This document shows positions 1 through 6,452 of a stretch of DNA of 13,580 bases, in pieces (the first letter of the stretch is position 1; the number at the start of each line of letters is the position of its first letter). The notes under the pieces were generated by a model. That model was not told the DNA's origin and did no database searches. It worked only from the letters and a program-made list of their open reading frames with translations. The translations under genes and the position numbers were made by a program. The DNA comes from Bizionia sp. (lineage in GTDB: Bacteria; Bacteroidota; Bacteroidia; Flavobacteriales; Flavobacteriaceae), in contig JAGPVI010000322.1 in NCBI GenBank assembly GCA_018067115.1, positions 1 to 13,580 on the forward strand, given 5' to 3'.

Positions 1-53
1 GCTACATATCCTCCAGGTCCTGAGCCGATAACGGCTACATCGTATTTACTCAT
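1..53 (-). CDS. lpdA: Dihydrolipoyl dehydrogenase, N-terminal fragment
   Basis: Only the first 17 codons are inside the window; the gene continues past its left edge. They read MSKYDVAVIGSGPGGYV, the FAD-binding Rossmann start (GxGxxG, here G10-S-G-P-G-G15) typical of the E3 subunit shared by pyruvate, 2-oxoglutarate and branched-chain keto acid dehydrogenases. The spacing of the motif from Met1 matches lipoamide dehydrogenases well. Other flavoprotein disulfide reductases begin similarly, so the exact member rests on few residues. It lies downstream of the Lrp-type gene on the same strand but 232 bp away and with its own promoter candidate, so it is probably a separate transcript. Confidence 0.8.
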   Translation of the reverse strand, partial: MSKYDVAVIGSGPGGYV

Positions 54-113
54 AAAAGTGTTTTATTTTTAATTATTTCGCCTTCGCTGAAATAGTCCAA
101 TTTTAAATTTAGA

Positions 114-121
114 CAAAAATA
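114..121 (-). promoter_or_regulatory. Candidate -7 box for the lpdA gene
   Basis: The minus strand reads TATTTTTG, a full match to the Bacteroidota -7 element TAnnTTTG, about 60 nt upstream of the lpdA start. No convincing TTG -33 box is found at the expected distance, so the call rests on one box. The rest of the 54-285 gap shows no other clear feature. Confidence 0.35.
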
Positions 122-285
122 CAATTTTGTACGATGATTTGCGAATGACTTTAGATAATTTTCAATTTGTTTTTACAACAGAACTATAACGCTTCAAAAG
201 TTTGTCCTATTTATATAGACCGCTAATTATTTCAACTGAAATGGAAACAAAAAGCTGATTAAAATGGGCATTTTACAACATTTAA

Positions 286-744
286 CTATACTGTAATTGC
301 CGTAGTATACTTTACTTCGTTAATCATAAACATACTGTGCGTACTCCCTATATGATTGATAGTTGTTAATTTTTCGACCATAAATTCTCGAAACGCTTCC
401 ATATCTTTTACTATCACTTTAAGCAAATAATCGTAATCACCACTAATATGAAAACACTCTAATACCTCGTTTAAATTATTAATGGCTTTTTCAAATTCGG
501 CAATATTATTTTGCGTGTGTTGTGTCAGTTTTATGTGGCAAAAAGCAACGAACGCCTTATCTGCTTTTTCTTTAGTTAGTAAGGCGACATATTTATTAAT
601 AACCCCTTGATTCTCTAGTTTTTTAATCCGTTCGTATACCGCCGTAACCGATAAGTTTAATGCATTGGACAATGCTTTATTAGTCTGTTTACTATCGTTT
701 TGGAGTAAGCCTAGTAGTTTTTTATCTATCGCGTCTAATGTCAT
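286..744 (-). CDS. Lrp/AsnC family transcriptional regulator
   Basis: A 152-residue protein of the usual Lrp/AsnC length. Residues 4-52 form the N-terminal winged helix-turn-helix (AIDKKLLGLLQNDSKQ, then the recognition helix in LSVTAVYERIKKLE). Residues 65-145 form the alpha/beta ligand-binding (RAM) domain, with the conserved effector-site stretch SGDYDYLLKV at 101-110. Members of the family bind DNA as dimers or octamers and sense amino acids. It is transcribed divergently from a methionine gamma-lyase-like gene, and a perfect inverted repeat lies in the shared intergenic region. The arrangement recalls Pseudomonas putida mdeR-mdeA, in which an Lrp-type protein activates methionine gamma-lyase. 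The repeat also overlaps the region where a -33 box of its own promoter should lie, so autorepression is plausible. The effector is inferred, not visible. Confidence 0.93.
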   Translation of the reverse strand: MTLDAIDKKLLGLLQNDSKQTNKALSNALNLSVTAVYERIKKLENQGVINKYVALLTKEKADKAFVAFCHIKLTQHTQNNIAEFEKAINNLNEVLECFHISGDYDYLLKVIVKDMEAFREFMVEKLTTINHIGSTHSMFMINEVKYTTAITV

Positions 745-777
745 TTCGAAAATTTTTCAGTTGAAGTGCTTTTAAAG

Positions 778-785
778 CAAAGATT
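778..785 (-). promoter_or_regulatory. Candidate -7 box for the Lrp-type gene
   Basis: The minus strand reads AATCTTTG, seven of eight positions of TAnnTTTG, 33 nt upstream of the start codon. The expected -33 region falls inside the inverted repeat at 795-824, and no TTG is visible there. Confidence 0.25.
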
Positions 786-794
786 AATTAAAAT

Positions 795-824
795 TAAACT
801 ATAAAATTAACCATTTATAGTTTA
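795..824. promoter_or_regulatory. Inverted repeat, candidate Lrp operator
   Basis: TAAACTATAAA (795-805) and TTTATAGTTTA (814-824) are perfect 11-bp reverse complements separated by 8 nt. The repeat lies between the divergent Lrp-type and PLP-enzyme genes, about 25 bp upstream of the candidate -33 box of the latter. Its size and AT-richness suit a dimeric Lrp-type site. No T-run follows on either strand, which argues against a terminator. The function is inferred from symmetry and position. Confidence 0.55.
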
Positions 825-848
825 TTAATCTAATTAACACAACATCTA

Positions 849-879
849 TTGATTATCTATCTAATAATTACCACATTTG
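849..879 (+). promoter_or_regulatory. Candidate promoter of the PLP-enzyme gene
   Basis: TTG at 849-851, a 20-bp spacer, then CACATTTG at 872-879 (seven of eight positions of TAnnTTTG). The predicted transcript would start near 886 and give a leader of about 38 nt before the ATG at 924. The TTG that would open a longer reading frame is here the -33 box. Confidence 0.4.
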
Positions 880-923
880 ATGTAATAATAAAAACAACAC
901 ATACACTTAAAAACTTAATAATT

Positions 924-2123
924 ATGTCATTTAAACCCGCAAATAATATTCAAGACTTGCAATACTTTGGTGAATTTGGAGGAGTAAATCCATCCATTTC
1001 CGATTCATCGACCTATACTTTTTTATCTGCAAAAACAATGTTCGATACTTTTGAAGGAAATGCAGACGGTTGTTATTTATACTCGCGCCACTCAACACCT
1101 TCAAATTTATATCTAGGCGAAGCATTAGCTGCAATGGAAGGTACAGAAACAGCAAACGTTACCGCTTCTGGGATGGGTGCTATTACACCTGTATTAATGC
1201 AATTATGTGGTGCAGGCGATCATATTGTATCTAGTCGCACTATTTATGGTGGAACGTATGCCTTCTTAAAAAACTTTACACCACGTTTTAATATTAAAAC
1301 CTCTTTTGTAGACATTACAAAACTGGATGTTGTAGAAGCTGCTATTACACCTAACACAAAAGTATTGTATTGCGAATCGGTAAGCAACCCGTTATTAGAA
1401 GTTGCCGATATTAAAGGATTGTCTGCTATTGCAAAAAAGCACAACCTAAAACTTATTGTAGACAATACATTTTCACCATTATCGATTTCTCCAACCGTAT
1501 TTGGCGCAGATATCGTAATACATAGTTTAACGAAATTTATTAACGGATCTAGTGATACCGTTGGTGGTGTGGTTTGTGGAACTCAAGATTTTATTAACGA
1601 ACTAAGAAGCGTTAACGATGGTGCTTGTATGCTTTTAGGAGCTACAATGGATAGCTTGCGTGCTGCTTCGGTATTGAAAAACTTAAGAACCTTACATATT
1701 AGAATACAACAGCATAGTAAAAACGCGATGTATTTAGCAGAAAAATTTGAAAATTTAGGCTTAAAAACGGTATATCCAGGATTAGAATCTCACCCGTCTC
1801 ATAAAATATTTAAAGAGATGGTTAACGAGCAATATGGTTATGGCGGAATGCTTACTGTAGATGCTGGATCGTTAGAGAAAGCTAATGCATTAATGGAATT
1901 GATGCAAGAAAAAAACTTGGGCTATTTGGCTGTAAGTTTAGGGTTTTACAAAACATTATTTAGTGCTCCAGGAAGTTCTACATCTTCAGAAATCCCTGAA
2001 GACGAACAAAAAGAAATGGGATTAAGCGATGGTTTAATTCGTTTTTCAATTGGTTTAGACGCCGATATTGAACGCACCTACGAGATGATGAAAACGTGTA
2101 TGAAAGAAATAAGTGTTATCTAA
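924..2123 (+). CDS. Cys/Met metabolism PLP enzyme, methionine gamma-lyase-like
   Basis: A 399-residue fold-type I PLP enzyme of the gamma-family (methionine gamma-lyase, cystathionine gamma-synthase/lyase, O-acetylhomoserine sulfhydrylase). Visible landmarks are phosphate-binding Y53 and R55 (YSRHSTP), SGMGA at 82-86, substrate-side Y108, D180 under the pyridine ring, the Schiff-base lysine K204 in HSLTKF, and carboxylate-binding R373 in LIRFSIGL. The divergent Lrp-type regulator favours a catabolic methionine gamma-lyase, which gives 2-oxobutyrate, ammonia and methanethiol. Against this, the position of the lyase-typical cysteine (Cys116 in P. putida) is Gly110, and the usual SLGxxES block reads SLGFYKT. 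The start was set at ATG 924: the open frame extends to a TTG at 849, but that extension is not family-like and overlaps the promoter candidate. The family is certain; the substrate is not. Confidence 0.9.
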   Translation: MSFKPANNIQDLQYFGEFGGVNPSISDSSTYTFLSAKTMFDTFEGNADGCYLYSRHSTPSNLYLGEALAAMEGTETANVTASGMGAITPVLMQLCGAGDHIVSSRTIYGGTYAFLKNFTPRFNIKTSFVDITKLDVVEAAITPNTKVLYCESVSNPLLEVADIKGLSAIAKKHNLKLIVDNTFSPLSISPTVFGADIVIHSLTKFINGSSDTVGGVVCGTQDFINELRSVNDGACMLLGATMDSLRAASVLKNLRTLHIRIQQHSKNAMYLAEKFENLGLKTVYPGLESHPSHKIFKEMVNEQYGYGGMLTVDAGSLEKANALMELMQEKNLGYLAVSLGFYKTLFSAPGSSTSSEIPEDEQKEMGLSDGLIRFSIGLDADIERTYEMMKTCMKEISVI

Positions 2124-2176
2124 AATCTGTTTTTTTAGATTTACAGAAGACTTTAAAAACCTCTTCAACCTAATAC

Positions 2177-2214
2177 AATTGAGCCAGCTATATAGTCTGG
2201 CTCAATTTATTTTT
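2177..2214 (+). terminator. Intrinsic terminator after the PLP-enzyme gene
   Basis: AATTGAGCCAG (2177-2187) and CTGGCTCAATT (2197-2207) form a perfect 11-bp stem with a 9-nt loop, followed by TTTATTTTT. It lies 53 bp after the stop codon. The rest of the gap to 2372 contains nothing I can support. Confidence 0.88.
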
Positions 2215-2372
2215 ACACCCTATACAGTTAATAATTTTCACTACTTTTACAAGAGAGGGTTCCATTAATCCGCTTTTAGAATTTTAATTCCACAACTATA
2301 AAAGACATTAGACATTTTAGCAATTCTAACATAAACCGGGAGCTCTTAACCCACCAACGTAAGTTAAACAAA

Positions 2373-2615
2373 ATGAAAAAGCGCATTCCGCTTTCAGTTT
2401 TAGGGTGTACAGCAGCCAGTTTTATTATACCTTTTATTCCTAGCCGTCGTGGCGGAAACGGACTTATAGAATATATTGATTATCCCTACGCTGTTCTTTT
2501 TAATATTGTTTTACTCTTTGCAATCTACTGTATTGGTTATATAATTAGCACAGACCGAATTAAGACAAAAATGCGTCAATTAGAGTTAAAAAAGCATTTA
2601 GAAGAAAAGCTTTAA
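2373..2615 (+). CDS. Small membrane protein, function unknown
   Basis: An 80-residue reading frame that I do not recognise. It starts with MKKRIPL, has a hydrophobic stretch at 6-23, a polar loop with SRRGGNG at 24-30, a second strong hydrophobic segment at about 39-59 and a charged, probably helical tail at 61-80 (many Lys, Arg, Glu and Leu). Two membrane segments with both ends cytosolic is the simplest topology given the basic N-terminus and tail. It stands alone: a terminator lies upstream and 208 bp separate it from the antiporter gene. No promoter box or terminator is clear. Reading-frame composition resembles its neighbours, but without a family match it could be a chance frame. Confidence 0.55.
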   Translation: MKKRIPLSVLGCTAASFIIPFIPSRRGGNGLIEYIDYPYAVLFNIVLLFAIYCIGYIISTDRIKTKMRQLELKKHLEEKL

Positions 2616-2823
2616 AACTAATCTAAATCCCCTTTTCACTTCAACGCCTCTACAATACTACAGCTCTTAGTAAGTATTCCTTTTTATTATTTACTTTTCG
2701 TAATTAAATCCCGCTATCATTGCTATAACGTTAAAAACTAAAGTTTATGGACTTCGGTCTTTCTGTTTATTTGCATAACAACACCGAAAATCGTAACATT
2801 ACAATCCTAAAAACTGAACTTTA

Positions 2824-4293
2824 ATGCAAGACGATAATAACCTTTCTAATATAGAGATAGAAGACCAAACTATTATAGACAACAAAGAATTAAGTCTCCT
2901 TGAAGCGTTAATTCCAGTGGTAATACTTATGGGTTTACTAGCTTACAACATTTTTTTTGTAGACGGCCAAGAATGGTTTGGAACCTATACTAATCAGATT
3001 ATTTTATTAATGGGAGGTGCTGTTTCGGCAGTTGTTGGTTTATTTAATAAAGTCACGATTTCTTTAATGATAAGAGAAATATGGTCTAATTTAAAAAGTG
3101 TTCTCGTACCAATACTCATTTTGTTTTTAGTAGGTGCTTTGGCTGGGACGTGGTTAGTTAGCGGCGTTATTCCGGCGATGGTATATTATGGCTTAGAAGT
3201 TTTAAAACCCTCTATATTTTTACCGGCTTCTGTAATTATTTGCGCCTTAATCTCTATTGCAACGGGAAGCTCTTGGACGACCTCTGCAACCGTAGGTATT
3301 GCTTTAATTGGTATTGGTGGTGCGTTAGGCATTAATCCAGGAATGATAGCTGGAGCAGTGATTTCTGGAGGTTATTTTGGAGATAAAATGTCGCCATTAA
3401 GTGACACTACAAATCTTGCACCAGCGATGGCAGGAACCGATTTGTTTACTCATATTAGATATATGGCACTAACAACGGTCCCTACTTTTATTATCACCTT
3501 AATTGTTTTTAGCGTAATGAGTGCAACGATTGTAACCAATGGAACAGCCGATGTTACTTCGCTTTTAGCAAGCATACAGAACACCTTTAATATTACACCT
3601 CTTCTTTTTATTGTACCGGTAGTGGTTATAGCACTTATTCTTTTTAAAACAAAACCCTTGGTAGCACTTACTGTTGGTGTTTTATTAGCAGCCGTCTTCG
3701 CCTTTGTTTTTCAACCTACTATTTTAGATAGTCTGTCGTCTTCAAAATTAGAAGCCATTGTAACCACAATCTTGTCTGATGTGCAGATTGTAACCGAAAA
3801 CGATAAACTTAACGATTTATTTAGTTCTGGAGGAATGAATGGAATGATTTGGACTATCCTTTTAATATGCTGTGCTATGGTATTTGGCGGTATTATGGAT
3901 GGCATTGGCGCTTTATCCAGAATTACAAAAGAACTTTTAAAACTAGCCTCTAGTATTTTCGGACTCTTTGCGAGTACTGTTGTAAGTTGCTTAGGATTGA
4001 ATTTAATAGCTTCAGACCAGTATCTGGCCATTGTTATTCCTGGTAAAATGTTTAAACAAGCGTATAAAGATAAAAACTTAGCGCCCGAGAACTTAAGTCG
4101 AACTTTAGAAGATTCTGGAACAGTAACTTCGGCATTAATCCCTTGGAATACTTGTGGTGCTTACCATAGTGGTGTTCTTGGCGTTGGTGTAGGTGAGTAT
4201 TTTATGTACGCGATTTTCAATTGGTTAAGTCCGTTTACCACACTTCTATTTGCTGCTTTTCATATAAAAATCAAGCAACTAACTTCTAAATAA
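2824..4293 (+). CDS. nhaC: Na+/H+ antiporter, NhaC family
   Basis: A 489-residue inner-membrane protein with about a dozen hydrophobic segments after a polar, acidic N-terminal tail (1-23). NhaC-type signatures are GSSW at 148-151, GYFGDKMSPLSDTTNLAPA at 183-201, SDQY at 397-400 and the EDSGTVTSALIPWNTCG region at 429-445. These acidic and polar residues inside membrane helices are where cation and proton exchange is expected in this family. Physiologically it would export Na+ in exchange for protons, which suits a marine bacterium. The start at ATG 2824 is the first good start and gives a normal length. It is a single gene with no tight partner; the 208-bp gap upstream holds no clear promoter. 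Some NhaC-family members exchange malate and lactate or other ions, so the substrate is assigned by family only. Confidence 0.92.
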   Translation: MQDDNNLSNIEIEDQTIIDNKELSLLEALIPVVILMGLLAYNIFFVDGQEWFGTYTNQIILLMGGAVSAVVGLFNKVTISLMIREIWSNLKSVLVPILILFLVGALAGTWLVSGVIPAMVYYGLEVLKPSIFLPASVIICALISIATGSSWTTSATVGIALIGIGGALGINPGMIAGAVISGGYFGDKMSPLSDTTNLAPAMAGTDLFTHIRYMALTTVPTFIITLIVFSVMSATIVTNGTADVTSLLASIQNTFNITPLLFIVPVVVIALILFKTKPLVALTVGVLLAAVFAFVFQPTILDSLSSSKLEAIVTTILSDVQIVTENDKLNDLFSSGGMNGMIWTILLICCAMVFGGIMDGIGALSRITKELLKLASSIFGLFASTVVSCLGLNLIASDQYLAIVIPGKMFKQAYKDKNLAPENLSRTLEDSGTVTSALIPWNTCGAYHSGVLGVGVGEYFMYAIFNWLSPFTTLLFAAFHIKIKQLTSK

Positions 4294-4315
4294 GATAAAC
4301 TTATCGCTTTATTTA
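4287..4315 (+). terminator. Weak AT-rich hairpin at the end of nhaC
   Basis: TAAATAA plus GATAA (4287-4298) can pair with TTATC and TTATTTA (4301-4305 and 4309-4315), leaving a 3-nt bulge and a 2-nt loop. The stem includes the stop codon and consists almost only of A-T pairs, so it is a poor terminator. Confidence 0.25.
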
Positions 4316-4367
4316 ATCACTATAGCTTAAATCTATTAAGGAATAAATATTAAGAATTTCATTCTCT

Positions 4368-4397
4368 ATGTAAAACGCCTTTTCTATCCTACCTTTG
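4368..4397 (+). promoter_or_regulatory. Candidate promoter of the peroxiredoxin operon
   Basis: TACCTTTG at 4390-4397 matches TAnnTTTG fully. ATG at 4368-4370 occupies the -33 position (TTG expected) with a 19-bp spacer. Transcription would begin near 4404 and leave a leader of about 30 nt. Confidence 0.5.
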
Positions 4398-4433
4398 TAA
4401 TAGAAAAATTATTAACAATTAAATATAGATAAT

Positions 4434-5072
4434 ATGGCATTTGTAGGAAAAAAATTCCCAAATTTAAACGTAGACGCAATGAACGAAATGGGCGACACTT
4501 TTAAAGTGAACGTTCTTGAAGAAGCAGTTAACAACAAGAAAAAAGTTATACTTTTCTGGTACCCTAAAGATTTTACATTTGTTTGCCCAACAGAATTACA
4601 CGCTTTTCAAGACGCGTTAGGCGAATTCGAAAAACGTAATACAATCGTTATCGGGGCGTCTTGCGATACTCCAGAAGTTCACTTTGCGTGGTTAAACACA
4701 GCAAAAGACAATGGTGGTATTGAAGGTGTAACTTACCCAATATTAGCAGATACTAACAGAAACTTAGCTTCGACTTTAGGTATTTTAGATATCACTAACG
4801 AAGAGTACGATGAAGAAACAGGAAATGTAATTGTAGAAGGTGACAATGTTACTTACAGAGCAACTTACATTATTGATGAAGAAGGAACAGTAGTACATGA
4901 AGGTATTAACCATATGCCATTAGGTAGAAACGTAAACGAATTTTTACGTTTAATCGATGCGTATACTCACGTTCAAGAAAAAGGTGAAGTTTGTCCAGCA
5001 AACTGGGAAGAAGGTAAAGATGCAATGCAAGCTAACAGAGCAGGTACTGCAGCGTATTTAGCTTCTCACTAA
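4434..5072 (+). CDS. 2-Cys peroxiredoxin (AhpC/Prx1 type)
   Basis: A 212-residue cytosolic thiol peroxidase that reduces H2O2, organic hydroperoxides and possibly peroxynitrite. The active site is P44-xxx-T48-xx-C51 within FTFVCPTE, where C51 is the peroxidatic cysteine. R142 in YRATYIID is the conserved catalytic arginine. C187 in GEVCPANW is the resolving cysteine that forms the intersubunit disulfide. A third cysteine, C77, lies in GASCDTP. The GG(L/I)G element is altered to GGIEG (94-98) and there is no C-terminal YF motif, so it should resist overoxidation better than eukaryotic Prx1. It is the first gene of a three-gene unit with a thioredoxin and a small acidic protein. No AhpF-like reductase is nearby, which makes the neighbouring thioredoxin the likely reductant. 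A large hairpin follows the gene. Confidence 0.95.
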   Translation: MAFVGKKFPNLNVDAMNEMGDTFKVNVLEEAVNNKKKVILFWYPKDFTFVCPTELHAFQDALGEFEKRNTIVIGASCDTPEVHFAWLNTAKDNGGIEGVTYPILADTNRNLASTLGILDITNEEYDEETGNVIVEGDNVTYRATYIIDEEGTVVHEGINHMPLGRNVNEFLRLIDAYTHVQEKGEVCPANWEEGKDAMQANRAGTAAYLASH

Positions 5073-5082
5073 TCTCAATATA

Positions 5083-5115
5083 AAGCCACACGGTTTATTA
5101 TAAATCGTGTGGCTT
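5083..5115 (+). terminator. Long hairpin between peroxiredoxin and thioredoxin genes
   Basis: AAGCCACACG (5083-5092) pairs perfectly with CGTGTGGCTT (5106-5115). The stem continues inward through a G-U pair and TTTA/TAAA to a 3-nt loop, about 15 pairs in all. It lacks a clear U-run and ends 19 nt before the thioredoxin ATG, so it is more likely a leaky terminator or mRNA 3'-end stabiliser than a full stop. Confidence 0.7.
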
Positions 5116-5134
5116 ACTTAAAACACTAAAAATT

Positions 5135-5443
5135 ATGGTACAAGAATTAGATCAAGACAATTTAAAGGACCTTGTAGGTAACAATAAAACTGTTATTGTG
5201 CAATACTCTGCAACTTGGTGCGGTAACTGCCGTATTATGAAGCCTAAATTTAAAAAATTAGCTTCCGAAAATGAAAATGTAACTTTTGTTATGGTAGATT
5301 CTGAAAAATTTCCTGAGTCTCGTAAAATGGCAACAGTAGATAATTTACCAACATTCGCTGTGTTTAAAGATGGTGAGTTTGTAAATCAAGTTCAAACAAA
5401 CAAGTTTGAAGTCTTAAAAGAGTTAGTTAACCCAGTATTATAA
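5135..5443 (+). CDS. Thioredoxin-family protein with CGNC active site
   Basis: A 102-residue single-domain thioredoxin fold without signal peptide, hence cytosolic. The redox motif is W28-C29-G30-N31-C32 instead of the canonical WCGPC. The cis-proline is P72 (NLPTF), and the strand FVMVDSEKFPE at 51-61 matches the thioredoxin core. The Pro-to-Asn change usually alters redox potential and partner choice, so this may be a dedicated reductant, not a general thioredoxin. There is no room for a promoter after the hairpin at 5083-5115, so it is most simply made by read-through from the peroxiredoxin gene. The next gene starts 11 nt after its stop codon. Reduction of the neighbouring peroxiredoxin is inferred from the operon, not proven. 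Confidence 0.92.
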   Translation: MVQELDQDNLKDLVGNNKTVIVQYSATWCGNCRIMKPKFKKLASENENVTFVMVDSEKFPESRKMATVDNLPTFAVFKDGEFVNQVQTNKFEVLKELVNPVL

Positions 5444-5446
5444 CAT

Positions 5447-5452
5447 AGGAAG
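5447..5452 (+). promoter_or_regulatory. Shine-Dalgarno-like site of the small acidic protein
   Basis: AGGAAG lies 2 nt before the ATG at 5455 (core AGGA 4 nt away). It is notable only because the other starts in this window lack such a sequence. The spacing is shorter than ideal. Confidence 0.35.
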
Positions 5453-5454
5453 AA

Positions 5455-5712
5455 ATGAAATTACCTGTAATAAAACATTTAACGCAGTTTATAGCCGAAA
5501 ATGACGAGGATTATGTTGTAGAAACTATAGAAACACTTGAAGCATTAACAGAAGTGCCTTCGTTAAAAGATGAAGAATTAGATGTTATTGGTGAATTAAT
5601 TTCTAATATGTATGGCGCTATCGAAGTCAATAAAATGATTAAAGAGGGTACTCCCCAAAAAGAAGCGTTGAATACTTTTATGAAGCGTGTTTTAGGTTCT
5701 ATAGACAAATAA
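5455..5712 (+). CDS. Small acidic helical protein of the peroxiredoxin operon
   Basis: An 85-residue protein with no cysteine, no membrane segment and no signal peptide. It is rich in Glu, Asp and Leu and predicted to be nearly all helical: helices about 4-15, 18-32, 39-65 and 67-82, with a break at TEVPSLKDE (32-40). I believe it corresponds to a small conserved flavobacterial family of unknown function (annotated, as I recall, as DUF6952); this is from memory and not checked. It begins 11 nt after the thioredoxin stop codon and ends before a strong terminator, so it is the last gene of the operon. A role as partner or adaptor of the peroxiredoxin/thioredoxin pair is an inference from position only. 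Confidence 0.85.
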   Translation: MKLPVIKHLTQFIAENDEDYVVETIETLEALTEVPSLKDEELDVIGELISNMYGAIEVNKMIKEGTPQKEALNTFMKRVLGSIDK

Positions 5713-5734
5713 ACACTTCATTATATAGCATAAA

Positions 5735-5768
5735 AAAAACCACCTCATTACAAGGTGGTTTTTCTCTT
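5735..5768. terminator. Bidirectional intrinsic terminator
   Basis: AAAAACCACCT (5735-5745) and AGGTGGTTTTT (5753-5763) form a perfect 11-bp stem with a 7-nt loop. The plus strand continues TTTTTCTCTTTTT. The minus strand continues into a run of eight T (A-run 5732-5739). It can end both the peroxiredoxin operon and the converging fasciclin gene. Confidence 0.9.
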
Positions 5769-5803
5769 TTTCACAGGTATTATTATTGGTTTTTAAATCG
5801 CAA

Positions 5804-6379
5804 TTACGACTTTGGTAATAATACTGCATCAATAACGTGTATTACACCGTTAGATTGGTTAACATCGGCGATTGTTACTTTTGCCGAGTTACCGTTTTCG
5901 TCTGTAATATAAACGTCTTTCCCTTTTAACCAAGCAGTAATTACACCACCACTCACGGTTTTAATTTCAGCTTTCCCATTGCCCGCTTTAATCATTTCTA
6001 CAACGTCTACAGCATTCCATTTTCCGGCAACGACGTGGTATTTTAAAATAGTTTGCAACATCATTTTATTTTCAGTCATTAACAACGTTTCTACTGTCCC
6101 TTTTGGTAGTTTGCTAAAGGCATCGTTTGTTGGTGCGAATACTGTAAATGGCCCTTTACTTGCTAATACTTCTACTAAATCGGCAGCTTTTACAGCAGCA
6201 ACTAGCGTGGTATGGTCTTTAGAATTCACGGCATTTTCTACAATATTTTTTGTTGGATACATTTCGGCACCACCAACCATTTTTGAAGATTCTTTCATCA
6301 TACCTTGCGCAATAATGCATGGAGACGACACGAATAACACAGCTACTAAAGCTATTTTAAATACATTTGAAATTTTCAT
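5804..6379 (-). CDS. Secreted fasciclin (FAS1) domain protein
   Basis: A 191-residue exported protein. Residues 1-24 are a Sec signal peptide (basic start, hydrophobic core, likely cleavage in IIA-QG). There is a Cys at 21, but SSPC is not a lipobox. One FAS1 domain fills about 45-190: motif H1 is FTVFAPTNDAF (78-88), the YH pair is Y114-H115, and motif H2 is NGVIHVIDAVLLP (177-189). FAS1 domains mediate adhesion or ligand binding, and bacterial stand-alone copies are often stress- or biofilm-associated. The linker at 27-44 is Met-rich (four Met). The gene converges on the peroxiredoxin operon and shares its terminator. A GC-rich patch about 50-70 nt upstream may hold an ECF-type promoter. 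The exact ligand is unknown. Confidence 0.93.
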   Translation of the reverse strand: MKISNVFKIALVAVLFVSSPCIIAQGMMKESSKMVGGAEMYPTKNIVENAVNSKDHTTLVAAVKAADLVEVLASKGPFTVFAPTNDAFSKLPKGTVETLLMTENKMMLQTILKYHVVAGKWNAVDVVEMIKAGNGKAEIKTVSGGVITAWLKGKDVYITDENGNSAKVTIADVNQSNGVIHVIDAVLLPKS

Positions 6380-6427
6380 AGTTTAAAGTTTAAGTTTATA
6401 GAATTGTTTTTATGTTTCGGCTATATT

Positions 6428-6452
6428 AACGAAAGGTCTATGGGGTGCGGTT
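6428..6452 (-). promoter_or_regulatory. Possible ECF-type promoter of the fasciclin gene
   Basis: On the minus strand AACC is followed after 17 nt by CGTT, resembling the ECF sigma pattern (AAC -35 core, CGT -10 core). It ends about 50 nt before the start codon and lies in a GC-rich patch of an otherwise AT-rich gap. No TAnnTTTG box is seen there. Short motifs of this kind arise by chance. Confidence 0.2.

Noticed and set aside
229..242. Inverted repeat ATTTCA/TGAAAT downstream of the Lrp-type gene
   Set aside because: The 2-nt loop, AT-rich stem and lack of a T-run make it a poor terminator.
171..280. Direct repeat TTTTACAACA at 171-180 and 271-280, exactly 100 bp apart
   Set aside because: Only two 10-bp AT-rich copies with no symmetry or clear link to a promoter; chance is a sufficient explanation.
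849..923. N-terminal extension of the PLP-enzyme frame back to TTG 849 (25 extra residues)
   Set aside because: The extension is Ile/Thr/Leu-rich and unlike the family N-terminus, and the TTG coincides with a candidate -33 box. ATG 924 gives a normal start.
2752..2799. TTCGGT and ACCGAA upstream of nhaC as a hairpin or operator
   Set aside because: Six-base arms 26 nt or more apart without further pairing are not convincing.
6316..6319. Cys21 of the fasciclin protein as a lipoprotein anchor
   Set aside because: The preceding residues SSP do not form a lipobox; ordinary signal peptidase cleavage at IIA-QG fits better.
5979..6386. 135-residue frame on the plus strand opposite the fasciclin gene
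   Set aside because: It is fully antisense to a well-supported FAS1 protein, and its Thr/Ser/Ile-rich composition is typical of a shadow frame.
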